Assembly (NCBI GenBank): GCA_963698255.1
Contig: CAVOQD010000037.1
Coordinates: 62,001 to 126,000 of the forward strand
Source of the DNA: JAWKOK01 sp963698255
Lineage (GTDB): Bacteria; Chloroflexota; Anaerolineae; Caldilineales; Caldilineaceae
Reading direction: 5' to 3'
DNA length: 64,000 nt
Every line of letters starts with the position of its first letter. Position 1 is the stretch's first letter. The position numbers were made by a program, and so were the translations under genes. The notes beneath the pieces were generated by a model. It saw nothing but the letters and a program-made list of their open reading frames with translations, was not told the origin of the DNA and made no database searches. Below are positions 44,055 to 53,960 of this stretch, in pieces.

Positions 44055-45819
44055 TTACTGCTGGAATGCAGTATCGGACCACTCATTCACGTTCCAGTAG
44101 AAGCTCCACGGCCCCGGATCGATTCCTTCCCAGCCGGCATCATAGGCAGCGTTGCCGACTGTGCCGGTCACGAAGACATAGGGAATATCGTCGTGGATCA
44201 TCTGCTGGATCTCCTGGTAGTAGGGAGCCCGTTCTTCGGTTGCACAGCCGGGAACCGAGACGCCGGCCTCCAGCAGTTCATCCATTTTTTCACTCTGGTA
44301 GCTGACGAAATTGAAGCCGCTGCCTGGCGTGTCAAAACGGGAATGCCAGAACGAATCGTCGTTGGGATCGCTGCCGACGCCGGTCCAGCCGATGATGACC
44401 ATGTCGAAGGTCTGGCCGAGCAGGTTGTCGACGACCGTGCCAAAGTCGATGGCTTCGAAGTTGATCTGGAAGCCGACCGATCCCAATTGGTCCTGAACCA
44501 GCACGCCCAGATCCTCGCGCGTTGTGTTGCCTGCGTTGGTCATCAGCGAAAGTTCAAGCTTCTGACCATCCTTCTCGCGCACGCCGTCACCGTCTGAATC
44601 GACCCAGCCGGCCTCATCCAGAATCTGGGCGGCCAATTCGAGATCGTAGGCGTAGGGTTCAATGGTCGGATCATGGGCCCACTCAACCGCAGGCAGGACG
44701 TTCGAGGCAATCTGGTAGCCCTGATCCAAATAGACGTTCTCGATGATGCTGGCATAGTCCAGGCTGTGGGCGATGGCCAGTCGCACGGCCTTGTCGCTCA
44801 AGATCGGATGAGGATCCTGCTCAATGAAGTTGCCGTCCTCGTCCCTGACCAGGCAGCGGGTTGTCAGGATTGGCCAGGTTCAGGCCGATATAGGCATAAC
44901 CGTCATCCTTGAAGTTGAACCGCTTCAGATTCGGATCGGCGTCGATCACGGCGATCTGTTCGGGCTGTGCATCAATATAGTCGACCTCGCCGCTCTGCAA
45001 CTGGGCAAGGCGAGCGCCCGGGTCGGGCACGATGCGCCAGATCATGCCATCCATGAAGGCTGCGCCGTCGGCATAGTCGTCGTTACGCACCAGGATGGTG
45101 TTGTCGTCGCGTGCCCAACTCTGGAAGATCAGCGGGCCGGCGCTGACAGCCGGTGCATCATTCATGGCGTTGTCCATGATATCGCTGAAATCTTCTGCAT
45201 AGAGATGGCTCGGCAGCCAGCCCAATGTCAGATCGTTCAGCGCATCACACTTGACTTCTTTGAACGTGATCTGGACCGTCTGCGCATCCAGCACTTCGAT
45301 GCTCTCAATCAGCTCAACGTTGCTCTTGCGCGGTGTCTCGACCAACTCGCTGGCAATGGCATCGTAGGTGTACTTGAAGTCATCGGCATCAACTGCCTCG
45401 CCATCGCTCCACGAGACGTCATCCCGCAAGTTGAACGTCCAGACTAGCCCATCATCAGAGACATCCCAGCTCTCGGCCATAGCGCCGACCGGCAACAAAT
45501 TGCCGCCCGGCTCCAAGGCGCCGGAAACAGGATTCAGGCCAATCAGGCGTGGAAACAGAAGCTGGTGAATGGCGCTGCTCGCATTGTCCGACGAGAGAAT
45601 CGGGTTGAGGATCGAGGCATCGGTCAGTGAGGCACGCGTCCAGACGCCGCCCGACGCGGCTTCACCGGCTGCAGCTCCGCTGTCGGTTGCCCCGGCATCG
45701 GCGGCGGCGGCATCGGCCGGCGCGTCCGCCGGCGCTAGCGGCTCTGGCTGAGCGCAGGCGCCCAGCACCAGGGCCAAAACCAAAGACAACCCGACCAACA
45801 GTGTAAGTTTTCGTCGCAT
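44055..45819 (-). CDS. Extracellular substrate-binding lipoprotein (SBP_bac_5), set 2, one frameshift
   Basis: About 587 residues. Lipoprotein signal LLVGLSLVLALVLGACAQPE (Cys about residue 22), a short Ala/Asp/Gly linker, then the family-5 fold: MAESWDVSDDGLVWTFNLRD, WSDGEAVDADDFKYTYDAI, WRIVPDPGARLAQLQSGEVD, and after the break KAVRLAIAHSLDYASIIENV and IIGWTGVGSDPNDDSFWHS. The frame breaks near 44858, where NPDNPL continues as LVRDEDGNFIEQDPHPILSD. It starts only 36 bases after the set 1 C-subunit stop, so sets 1 and 2 are probably transcribed together. Ligand unknown. Confidence 0.88.
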
Positions 45820-45855
45820 GGATGACTCCTTCTATGGTTTGAAAAATGGAATCGA

Positions 45856-46876
45856 TTATTGACTCAAACGCGGGTCAAACGCATCGCGCAGGCCGTCACC
45901 CAAAAAGTTGAAGGCCAGCGTTGTGATGGTCAGTGCGATTGCCGGCGCAAACAACTGCATCGGAGCAACCCGCAACGCACCGTAAGTTTCAGAGATCATC
46001 ATGCCCCAACTCGGTGTCGGCGGGTTGGCGCCCAGGCCGATGAAGGAAAGAAAGGCCTCAGTCAGGATGTAGCCAGGGATGGCCAGCGTCTCAAAAACGA
46101 TACATGTGCCAATAATATTGGGCAACAGGTGCTTGAAGACAATCCGCTGGTTCGAACTACCTACTGATTTAGCCGCTTCAACGAACTCCTTCTCCTTGAA
46201 GGAGAGGGTCTGGCCACGGGCGATGCGCGCCATGCCCAGCCAGTTGATCAGGCCCAGAGCAAAGAAGACGAAAAAGAGACCACCCATGGCTTGATCAAGC
46301 TCAATGAGTGCGGTGGCAATCGGCCCCGTATCTTCTGTGGTCGACAGCGCCTTGAAATAGACCTGCATAAGAATGATGAAGATGATGAGCGGGAAGCCGT
46401 AGAGAAAATCGACGAAACGCATCATGCCGTTGTCGATGCTCGGGCGACTGAAGCCGGCAACCAGGCCGTAGATCAGGCCGACCACCAGGCTGACGGTCGC
46501 CGCCACCACGGCAACAGATAGGGAGATTCGTGTACCGTACATCGTGCGACTCAAGTTGTCGCGGCCCAGATAGTCTGTACCCAGGATGTAGGTGCCGCCG
46601 TCGGGCGCCGGCGTAAATGCCGGGGCATTGGTGTTGATGAAGTCCACTGTTGCATAGTGATATGGAGCCAACAACGGAACGACATCATTGCCGGTAAAGA
46701 ACGAGAAGACAAATGTATCAGCAAATGTGGCGATGAATACCATGACAAAAATCGCAAAAATGCTGACAACTGAGGCTTTGTTGCGCATCAACTGGCGAAA
46801 AGCATCGCCGGTGGGCGTACGTCGCTTTGTCTTCGGTTCAGCTTGGTTATTTAGAGAGATAGTGATCCAGCAGCCA
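45856..46876 (-). CDS. Opp/Dpp-type ABC transporter permease, C subunit, set 1, one frameshift
   Basis: The reading frame from 46791 gives 311 residues but cuts off the usual cytoplasmic start. Reading upstream, ATG 46876 (AGGAT ahead) opens MAAGSLSL, which after one indel near 46853 joins NNQAEPKTKRRTPTGDAFRQ and LMRNKASVV, a normal OppC N-terminus. Core: YILGTDYLGRDNLSRTMYGT and RISLSV, EAA loop KEFVEAAKSVGSSNQRIVFK and HLLPN, then IGLGANPPTPSWGMMISE and the end DAFDPRLSQ. Six membrane segments. Its start lies 17 bases after the B-subunit stop. Confidence 0.85.
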
Positions 46877-46893
46877 TCGAATTATCCTACCAT

Positions 46894-47868
46894 TCAATCA
46901 TAGCGGATGCGCGGATCGATCCACGCATAGGTCACGTCGACCAGAATATTTAGCGATACAAGCAGCACGGAGTAAAAGAGCGTTGTTCCCAGGATCACCG
47001 GGTAATCCCGATTGCTGATGCTGGTGACGAAGAATTCGCCCATACCCGGAATACCAAAAATGCGTTCGGTGACAAATGAACCAGTAATGACCGCCGCCAG
47101 TACGGGACCGAAAACGGTGACGACCGGGATCAGCGAATTTTTCATGGCATGCAACATGACGACGCGATTCTGGCTGAGCCCCTTGGCGCGTGCGGTTCGA
47201 ATGTAGTCCTCGCGAATGGTCTGCAACAGACTGGCGCGGGTCAAGCGTGCAAAAATGGCCGAAAAAGCGGTGCCCAGCGTAATCACCGGCAGAATGGCAT
47301 GCAACCAGAAATCCTTGGTCATGGGCGGGAATATGCCAAAATAGAGTTCTTTGTAGTTAACACCCCAGCGACCGGCCGGCAGCCAGCCCAATGTAACGGC
47401 GAAAATAAAGATCAGCAGCGGACCCAGGACAATATTCGGAATTGATACCCCGAGGATAGCGACAAATGAACTACTATAGTCGACCCAACTGTTCTGCCGA
47501 AGCGCAGCAAGAACACCGGCAGGAATGCCGATGATCAGCGCCAATAGGATCGAGAGAATTCCCAGTTGCAGAGAAATGGGGAAGGTCTGGCCAATGATCT
47601 GATTGACCGTGCGTCCACGATAGGAGAACGAAGGCCCCAGGTCACCCTGAACGACGTCGAAAACATAGGTGAAGAACTGCTCCGCCAACGGCTTGTCAAG
47701 GCCGTATTTGGCCTCCAGATTGGCGCGTACGGTGGGCGGCAATGACTTATCGCCCACCCGATCAAAGGGACCGCCGGGGATGGAACGCGACAGCACAAAG
47801 GTGACGAGCACGATACAGAATAAGACCGGGATCGCCCATAGGATACGGCGTACAATAAATGCAAACAT
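46894..47868 (-). CDS. Opp/Dpp-type ABC transporter permease, B subunit, set 1
   Basis: 324 residues. Start MFAFIVRRILWAIPVLFCIV, then SIPGGPFDRVGDKSLPPTVR and LGPSFSYRGRTVNQIIGQTF without the Cys loop found in sets 2 and 3. EAA loop EDYIRTARAKGLSQNRVVML and HAMKNS; end VTYAWIDPRIRYD. Six membrane segments. A hairpin with a U-rich tail (47908-47947) separates it from the lipoprotein gene and probably lowers permease expression relative to the binding protein. Confidence 0.92.
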   Translation of the reverse strand: MFAFIVRRILWAIPVLFCIVLVTFVLSRSIPGGPFDRVGDKSLPPTVRANLEAKYGLDKPLAEQFFTYVFDVVQGDLGPSFSYRGRTVNQIIGQTFPISLQLGILSILLALIIGIPAGVLAALRQNSWVDYSSSFVAILGVSIPNIVLGPLLIFIFAVTLGWLPAGRWGVNYKELYFGIFPPMTKDFWLHAILPVITLGTAFSAIFARLTRASLLQTIREDYIRTARAKGLSQNRVVMLHAMKNSLIPVVTVFGPVLAAVITGSFVTERIFGIPGMGEFFVTSISNRDYPVILGTTLFYSVLLVSLNILVDVTYAWIDPRIRYD

Positions 47869-47901
47869 GGCTTCTCCCTCAAGAGAGCAAAAGGGTAGGA
47901 C

Positions 47902-47947
47902 AACAAAAGGGCGCTGTCCGACGAATCTTGTCGACAGACAGCGCCCT
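47902..47947 (-). terminator. Partial terminator between set 1 lipoprotein and permease genes
   Basis: Minus strand: perfect 11-bp stem AGGGCGCTGTC / GACAGCGCCCT (47937-47947 and 47908-47918) followed by TTTTGTTG. Transcription must read through it to reach the permeases. Confidence 0.65.
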
Positions 47948-47997
47948 CACGCAATCGCTCTAATCGTTCGCTGAACTATCCAAACCGGTCACCAAAA

Positions 47998-49791
47998 TTA
48001 CTGAGCAGCAGCTTTGGCTTCGGTATCGATGTTCCAGCGGTAGAAGTACTTGGCGTCAGAGTAGACACGATCCAGCCAAGGCTTCTGCACACCCTGCCAG
48101 GTGTAGAAGTAGATCGGGGCAATCGCCACCATCTCGTCAACCAGTAGCTGCTCAGCTCGCTTGTAGAGCTCCATCTGCTCCTCGGGCGAAGCGCTCTGCG
48201 CGGCATAGGTGGTCTCGGTGAACTCGGCCACTGCGTCGCCGACCTGCGGATTGTCGACACTCATCATGACGTTGTTGGCGCCGGCTTCCGGATTGAAGAC
48301 CTCATGCAGCCAGTTGTTGGCGTGCGGGTAGTCCTGGCACCAGCCCAGACGATAGACGTCGGGCTTGCCTTCCATGGGCGCATCGTTGTCGAGCGCATCC
48401 AGATAGACGCCCCATTCCTGGGAATCAATGACCACATTGATCTTGGGGAAGGCGGATGTCCACATGGCCTGGACGGCCTGGGCGATCTTGGCATGGCTCT
48501 CGCTGGTGTTGTGGCCCAGGGTCAGGCTAAGACCTTCGCCTTCGGGGTAGCCGGCGTCAGCCATCATGGCCTGCGCCTCGGCCAGGGCAGCGGCGTAGCC
48601 GGTGCCGCCCTGTTCTTCGGTCATGGCCCACGGGGCAATGTCCGGATCACCGGCAGCCGAACCAAAGTTCAGCGGGCCGGTGAAGGCATTGGCCGGAGTC
48701 TGGTCGCCCTTGGTAATAGCCGTTACCAGTGTCTCGCGGTCGATGGCCATGGAAAGCGCCTTGCGCACGTTGACGTCGCTAACGGCTTCCTTCTCCATGA
48801 CGAAACCATAGTAGTAGGTGCAGTTGCGCGGGGGATTCACATACTCGGCGTTGATGGGCTCGTTGGGATCGAGAATGCGATCCATCTGCTCCAGCGGGGT
48901 CTCGGCATAGTCAAGTTCGTTGTTCTCGTACATGGCAAAGGCGGTCGACTGCTCTTCGAGCATGACGAAGTTGATCTCGTCGATGTTGCCCACGACGTCG
49001 GCCATCTCTTCCCAGCCGAACCACATGGGATTGCGGACCAGTTGCAGGCTGTCGCCGTGAATCCACTCGGTCATCACAAAGGCGCCATTGGTGCTCATGT
49101 TGCCCGGCTCAGTCCAGACATCGCCATACTCTTCAATGTCCCACTGGGGCATGGCACGCATGATCCACATGCTGGCGATCTGGCCGAAGAAGCTGGCGCC
49201 GTATTCCAGGTCGACCTGTACGGTGTAGTCATCCAACGCCTGGATGGCGATATCATCAATGCTACCCTCGCCGGAATTGGCGGCCTGGCAGCCCTGAATG
49301 ATATAGAGCACGTACGCATAGTCAGAGGCGGTAGCGGCGTCACAGGTGCGCTTGGCGCCGTAGACGATGTCGTGGGCAGTGACCATTCGCGGCTCGCCGT
49401 TCTCATCCAACACCTGCTCGACTTCGCCGGTGTCGACGTTGTACTTCACCCAGGGCACGTCATCGCGCATGGTGAAGGTCCAGGAACTCTGGTCTTCGTT
49501 GGTCTCCCAACTGGTGGCCAAGGCCGGAACGGCTTCCTGGGTGTCCGGGTCCAATTCGGTCAGGCCCAGGAACATCTCATTGATGACATCAATCGAGGTG
49601 GTGTCGGTACCGATGGACGGATCCAGTGACGGCGGCTCAGCACCCAAATTGAAATCGAGTACCACCGGCTCGGCCATGGCGGCATCACCGCCGGAAGCGG
49701 CGTCGCCGGCAGGCGCGGCAGCCGGACAGGCGGCCAACGCCATGGCGACCACGGCCAGGACCATGATCAGAAGATAACTTCGTTTAGACAT
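47998..49791 (-). CDS. Extracellular substrate-binding lipoprotein (SBP_bac_5), set 1
   Basis: 597 residues from ATG 49791, fixed by AGGAG 8 bases upstream and by the signal peptide LLIMVLAVVAMALAACPAAA (Cys about residue 22). After a Gly/Ala linker the family-5 fold follows: LGAEPPSLDPSIGTDTTSID, LATSWETNEDQSSWTFTMRD, NVRKALSMAIDRETLVTAIT and YPEGEGLSLTLGHNTSESH. The last lobe is rich in Trp/Tyr (QDYPHANNWLHEVFNPEAG), a pattern common in peptide and oligosaccharide binders. First of three related binding proteins served by one ATPase pair. It has its own promoter and a palindrome in the leader. Confidence 0.92.
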   Translation of the reverse strand: MSKRSYLLIMVLAVVAMALAACPAAAPAGDAASGGDAAMAEPVVLDFNLGAEPPSLDPSIGTDTTSIDVINEMFLGLTELDPDTQEAVPALATSWETNEDQSSWTFTMRDDVPWVKYNVDTGEVEQVLDENGEPRMVTAHDIVYGAKRTCDAATASDYAYVLYIIQGCQAANSGEGSIDDIAIQALDDYTVQVDLEYGASFFGQIASMWIMRAMPQWDIEEYGDVWTEPGNMSTNGAFVMTEWIHGDSLQLVRNPMWFGWEEMADVVGNIDEINFVMLEEQSTAFAMYENNELDYAETPLEQMDRILDPNEPINAEYVNPPRNCTYYYGFVMEKEAVSDVNVRKALSMAIDRETLVTAITKGDQTPANAFTGPLNFGSAAGDPDIAPWAMTEEQGGTGYAAALAEAQAMMADAGYPEGEGLSLTLGHNTSESHAKIAQAVQAMWTSAFPKINVVIDSQEWGVYLDALDNDAPMEGKPDVYRLGWCQDYPHANNWLHEVFNPEAGANNVMMSVDNPQVGDAVAEFTETTYAAQSASPEEQMELYKRAEQLLVDEMVAIAPIYFYTWQGVQKPWLDRVYSDAKYFYRWNIDTEAKAAAQ

Positions 49792-49840
49792 ACGATATAC
49801 TCCTTTTGAATAGAAATTTCGCCCTCTACAGGTGAGAGGG

Positions 49841-49856
49841 TGTGCAACATTGCACA
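49841..49856. promoter_or_regulatory. 16-bp perfect palindrome in the leader of the set 1 lipoprotein gene
   Basis: TGTGCAACATTGCACA: 7-bp arms around a 2-base centre, too tight for an RNA hairpin but typical in size for a dimeric repressor or activator site. It lies between the promoter (49934-49963) and the start codon. Confidence 0.45.
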
Positions 49857-49933
49857 GGTGTGTATGCGAGATACGAAAAGGAAACACACGATAGCCTGCC
49901 GAATGGATACTGATCATTCAGCGGCTACGCGCA

Positions 49934-49963
49934 ATGGTAGCATTACCGTTTGGAGCGTGTCAA
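49934..49963 (-). promoter_or_regulatory. Promoter for the set 1 lipoprotein gene
   Basis: Minus strand: TTGACA (49958-49963), 18-base spacer, TACCAT (49934-49939). It sits just before the stop of the upstream ATPase gene and gives a leader of about 135 bases. Confidence 0.55.
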
Positions 49964-49975
49964 TTTGATCGGGAC

Positions 49976-51034
49976 CTAAATCAACATCGCTCCAAACGAC
50001 ATGCGATCCGGGAACGACTCTACTCCTCGATAGAGCCAACAGGCGGCGTAATGGCCGTCACCGTAATCCTTGAATTCAGGATCCTTTTCACGGCAGATAT
50101 CCATGACACGAGGGCAGCGAGTACTGAAGTTGCAGCCCTTGGGCGGATTGGCCGGGCTGGGCACATCGCCTTCGAGAATGATCCGTTTGCGCTTGGTCTC
50201 AATCACGGGATCGGGAATCGGCACAGCCGAGAGCAGCGCCTGCGTATACGGGTGTTTCGGATCCTCATAGAGCGCATCGCGCGTGGCCAGTTCGACCATC
50301 TTGCCCAGATACATCACCGCAATACGGTCGGCGATGTGACGCACCACCGAGAGATCATGGGCGATAAAGAGATAGGTCAGCCCAAGTTCTTCCTGCAAAT
50401 CCTCAAGCAGGTTGATGATCTGGGCCTGAATCGAAACATCAAGGGCCGAAATCGGCTCATCACAGACAATGAAGGAGGGGTTCACGGCCAGGGCACGGGC
50501 TACGCCGATGCGCTGGCGCTGTCCGCCCGAAAATTCATGTGGGTAGCGATTCACAAAGTACGGGTTGAGCCCGACGATTTGGAGCAGTTCCTGCACTCGC
50601 TTCTGACGCTCCGCCTTGTTCTTGCCGATTCCATGCACTTCGAGCGGCTCGCCGACAATGCTGCCGACCGTCATACGAGGGTTGAGCGAGGCATAGGGAT
50701 CCTGGAAGATCATCTGCATGCGGCGGCGCATCTTGCGCAGATCCTCGCCCTTGGTCTCTGTCAGTTCCTTGCCTTCAAAACGCACACTGCCCGCTGTAGG
50801 GCGGTAGAGTTGCAAGATCGCGCGGCCGGTTGTCGACTTGCCGCAGCCTGATTCGCCCACCAGGCCAAGCGTTTCGCCCCGAATCAGATCAAAGGATAAG
50901 CCGTCAACAGCTTTGATGGCGCCGACTTGTTTCTGGAAAATGATTCCCTTGGTAATGGGGAAGTGCATCTTCAAGTCATTCACCTGAAGGAGAACTTCAC
51001 CTAGGCCCTGTGTACCGCCATTTTCGCTGCTCAC
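49976..51034 (-). CDS. Opp/Dpp-type ABC transporter ATP-binding protein, F subunit
   Basis: 352 residues: Walker A GLVGESGCGKSTTGRAIL, Q-loop IFQDPYASLNPRMTVG, signature FSGGQRQRIGVARAL, Walker B FIVCDEPISALDV, switch His IAHDLSVVRHIADRI. The C-terminal oligopeptide/dipeptide domain (HPYTQALLSAVPIPDP) carries four Cys in CNFSTRCPRVMDIC and AACW, the cluster known to hold an Fe-S centre in DppD/OppD-type proteins. With the D subunit it powers the permeases. Overlaps the D gene by 4 bases. The only F-type ATPase gene in the window, although three permease pairs are present. Confidence 0.93.
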   Translation of the reverse strand: MSSENGGTQGLGEVLLQVNDLKMHFPITKGIIFQKQVGAIKAVDGLSFDLIRGETLGLVGESGCGKSTTGRAILQLYRPTAGSVRFEGKELTETKGEDLRKMRRRMQMIFQDPYASLNPRMTVGSIVGEPLEVHGIGKNKAERQKRVQELLQIVGLNPYFVNRYPHEFSGGQRQRIGVARALAVNPSFIVCDEPISALDVSIQAQIINLLEDLQEELGLTYLFIAHDLSVVRHIADRIAVMYLGKMVELATRDALYEDPKHPYTQALLSAVPIPDPVIETKRKRIILEGDVPSPANPPKGCNFSTRCPRVMDICREKDPEFKDYGDGHYAACWLYRGVESFPDRMSFGAMLI

Positions 51035-52101
51035 TCTACGGTTTCCTCCTCATCCTTTTCAACCTGCTCATCAACCTCCTCGGTCTTCACGGTCTCCGCC
51101 TCAAAGTTATCAACCACGTTGATTTCCACACCTGTCAGGTCCACCCAACAGGCAGACCGATGACCGACGCCGACCGTCTCCAATTCCGGGTTTTCTTCCC
51201 AGCATTTGTCGATGGCAAAATCACAGCGGGGAGCAAAGGGACAATTGACCGGCGCCTCCAGCAGATCGGGCGGCAGGCCGTCGATGGGGATGAGCCGTTT
51301 CTGGCGGCCCAAGTCAAGACGAGGAATAGAGCGCAACAGACCGAGCGTGTACGGATGACGTGGATTTGCGTAGAGTTCATCCACGCCGGCTTCCTCAACA
51401 ATGAACCCGGAGTACATCACGATCACCCGTTCGGCCATGCCGGCGACAACGCCCAGGTCATGGGTGATCCAGATGATGGACATGCCAAGTTCTTCTTTCA
51501 AGCGACCCACCAGGTCGACGATCTGAGCCTGAATGGTCACGTCAAGCGCCGTGGTCGGCTCATCGGCGATGAGCAGTTGCGGATCGCAGCTCAAGCCCAT
51601 GGCGATCATCACACGTTGGCGCATACCGCCCGAGAATTGGTGCGGATAGTCGTCCAAACGCGAGTCAGCGCCGGGGATGCCGACCATCTCCAGCAACTGA
51701 ATGGCCCGCTTGCGGCTCTGATCCTTGCTCATGTTGAGATGCAGTTCCAACGACTCGGTGATCTGGCGCCCGATGGTCAACACCGGGTTGAGCGATGTCA
51801 TGGGATCCTGGAAGATCATGGCGATGCGATTGCCGCGGATATGGCGCAGCTCGTCTTCGCTGAGCTTCAGCAGATCCTGGCCGTCAAACCAGACTTCGCC
51901 ATCCACAATTTTTCCAGGCGGCTGAGGAATCAGGCGGATCAGCGACATGACGCCGACACTCTTGCCGGAGCCGGACTCACCGACAATCGCCAACGTCTCG
52001 CCGGCATCTACGGTGTAGGAAATGCCGTTTACGGCATGGACCACACCGTCCTGGGTGAAGAATTGGGTCTTGAGATTCTTCACTTCTAATAATTTTGCCA
52101 T
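51031..52101 (-). CDS. Opp/Dpp-type ABC transporter ATP-binding protein, D subunit
   Basis: 356 residues: Walker A AIVGESGSGKSVGVMSLI, Q-loop IFQDPMTSLNPVLTIG, signature FSGGMRQRVMIAMGL, Walker B LLIADEPTTALDV, WITHDLGVVAGMAERV, then the Cys motif CPFAPRCDFAIDKC and SACW. A Glu/Val-rich acidic tail (TEEVDEQVEKDEEETVE) is unusual. GAGGAG lies about 9 bases before ATG 52101. It is the first gene of the transporter locus and is coupled to the F gene by a 4-base overlap. Confidence 0.93.
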   Translation of the reverse strand: MAKLLEVKNLKTQFFTQDGVVHAVNGISYTVDAGETLAIVGESGSGKSVGVMSLIRLIPQPPGKIVDGEVWFDGQDLLKLSEDELRHIRGNRIAMIFQDPMTSLNPVLTIGRQITESLELHLNMSKDQSRKRAIQLLEMVGIPGADSRLDDYPHQFSGGMRQRVMIAMGLSCDPQLLIADEPTTALDVTIQAQIVDLVGRLKEELGMSIIWITHDLGVVAGMAERVIVMYSGFIVEEAGVDELYANPRHPYTLGLLRSIPRLDLGRQKRLIPIDGLPPDLLEAPVNCPFAPRCDFAIDKCWEENPELETVGVGHRSACWVDLTGVEINVVDNFEAETVKTEEVDEQVEKDEEETVE

Positions 52102-52447
52102 ACAGTTACGCTCCTCAGATCACGATAACAATAATTTCAATTTTTGGCGTAAACCGTTTCCGAATATAAGAGAGGAATGTGCGACAAATGGATACATTCG
52201 AGTCAAAGGAGATCACATGTATTCCAATTCGTATGTATGAGGTACCGGGGGCATTCCATGGCACGTTCATCGTCTCATTTGTCTGAGCAGATATTGGCCA
52301 CATGCAAGTGATCTACGATTTTCATACGACGGGTTACCGTCTCCGATCTGACCGGGATTGGTCCTGGCAAGATTAGCAGAGTTTACCAGGGATGTCAAAG
52401 CGATAATCCAACAACTTGGCAATGGTGAATCACGGCTCCTGCAGGAC
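52102..52447. other. Gap between argH and the transporter locus
   Basis: 346 bases without a gene. The minus-strand promoter for the ATPase genes should lie here; the best candidate is TTTACG-N17-TGTTAT about 30-60 bases before the start, a weak match. GGTACCGGGGGCATT near 52241 resembles part of the TGCCGGGGACGG repeat family. Confidence 0.5.
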
Positions 52448-53824
52448 CTATCCAAGTCTTGAGCGCAGTTGCTCAATCTGTAGGAGAACCGCCCGACGGC
52501 TGGTGCCGCCATCCACATCACGTTGTTCGACGCTGTGCTCAAAATCCCAGATCGCCAACACATCTTCATCGAAAACTTCATGGATCGATTGCAGGTCTTC
52601 CACACTCAGTTCAGACATGGGGATGCCCTGAACTTCGGCCATGCGCACGGCCGCGCCGGCAATGTGGTGGGACTGGCGAAAGGGCAGTCCTTTGCGCACA
52701 AGATACTCGGCCAGATCAGTGGCCAACATCTCCGGCACGAGCGCCGCCATCAGGAACGGAACATTGACCGTCAATGTCGAGAGCACGCCGGTGGCGATTT
52801 GGAGGGCATTGCTCAAGTTGTCCACGGCGTCGAAGAGCGGCTCTTTGTCCTCCTGCAAATCCTTGTTGTAGGTGCTCGGCAGCCCTTTCAACGTCGTCAT
52901 CAAGCCGGTCATGTCGCCCAAGATGCGCCCGGATTTGCCGCGCAGCAACTCCAGCGCATCGGCATTCTTCTTCTGGGGCATGAGGCTGCTGCCGGTGCTG
53001 TAGGCGTCAGCGATGGTGACGAAACTGAATTCCCGGCTGCTGTAGATGACCAGATCTTCGGCAAACCCGCTCAGGTGCAGCATGGTCAACGTCGACCAGA
53101 AGAGAAACTCGGCGATGAAATCGCGGTCGCTGACGCCGTCCAGGCTGTTGGCCGTGATCCCTTCGAAGCCCAGATCCGCAGCCAGCGCATCCCGATCGAT
53201 GGCGAAGGGGTTGCCGGCCAGCGCGCCGCTGCCCAGCGGCATGACGTTGACGCGTTTCGCCAGTTCATCAAGACGTTGGGCATCTCGCTCCCAGGCCCAT
53301 GCATGGCGCAGCAGCCAATGGCTCCAGCGAATCGGTTGCGCCGGTTGAAGATGCGTGTAGCCGGGCATGAGAATGTCGATCTCATTTTCGGCACGGTCGG
53401 CTGCCACACGGATCAGATCGCGGACATAGCCGCGCAGGGCCTCGATCTCGTTGCGCAGCCAGAGGCGCACGTCGGTCGCCACCTGATCATTGCGACTGCG
53501 TCCCGTATGCAGTTTGCCGGCAACCGCAGGGCCGATCAGTTCGGTCAGACGCCGTTCATTGGCCGTGTGAATGTCCTCGTCCCCGGATCGGATCTCAAAT
53601 TCGCCGGCCGCCCATTCGGCTGCCACGCACTCAAGCCCGTCAACGAGCGTCGCCACTTCGTCAGCGGTCAACATGCCCGCCTTGCCCAGGGCACGTGCAT
53701 AGGCCTGGCTGCCGTCGATATCGACCCGCCACATGCGTTGATCAAAGCCGATAGACGATTGAAAAACATCCATCAACGGATCGGTCTCGCCGGTGAACCG
53801 GCCGCCCCATAATTTCTCAGACAT
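52448..53824 (-). CDS. argH: Argininosuccinate lyase
   Basis: 458 residues, the usual size. Family landmarks: KLWGGRFTGETDPLMDVFQS at the start, DEDIHTANERRLTELIG, KLHTGRSRNDQVATDVRLWL, PGYTHLQPAQPIRWSHWLLR and the fumarase-superfamily signature GSSLMPQKKNADALELLRGK. It splits argininosuccinate into arginine and fumarate, the last step of arginine synthesis. No other arg gene is near. Start ATG 53824 opens the frame directly at the conserved N-terminus. No frame break. Confidence 0.95.
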   Translation of the reverse strand: MSEKLWGGRFTGETDPLMDVFQSSIGFDQRMWRVDIDGSQAYARALGKAGMLTADEVATLVDGLECVAAEWAAGEFEIRSGDEDIHTANERRLTELIGPAVAGKLHTGRSRNDQVATDVRLWLRNEIEALRGYVRDLIRVAADRAENEIDILMPGYTHLQPAQPIRWSHWLLRHAWAWERDAQRLDELAKRVNVMPLGSGALAGNPFAIDRDALAADLGFEGITANSLDGVSDRDFIAEFLFWSTLTMLHLSGFAEDLVIYSSREFSFVTIADAYSTGSSLMPQKKNADALELLRGKSGRILGDMTGLMTTLKGLPSTYNKDLQEDKEPLFDAVDNLSNALQIATGVLSTLTVNVPFLMAALVPEMLATDLAEYLVRKGLPFRQSHHIAGAAVRMAEVQGIPMSELSVEDLQSIHEVFDEDVLAIWDFEHSVEQRDVDGGTSRRAVLLQIEQLRSRLG

Positions 53825-53960
53825 CCAAATTTTTCCTTCACTCGATCATATTTGTTGAGGGTGTGGCACAGGGCGATTTTTGCCACAGATGCGCACTGAT
53901 TTGTACGGATAGGACACAGATCTTATCTGGAAGAAGTTTCTATACAGCCATCAGTGTGAT

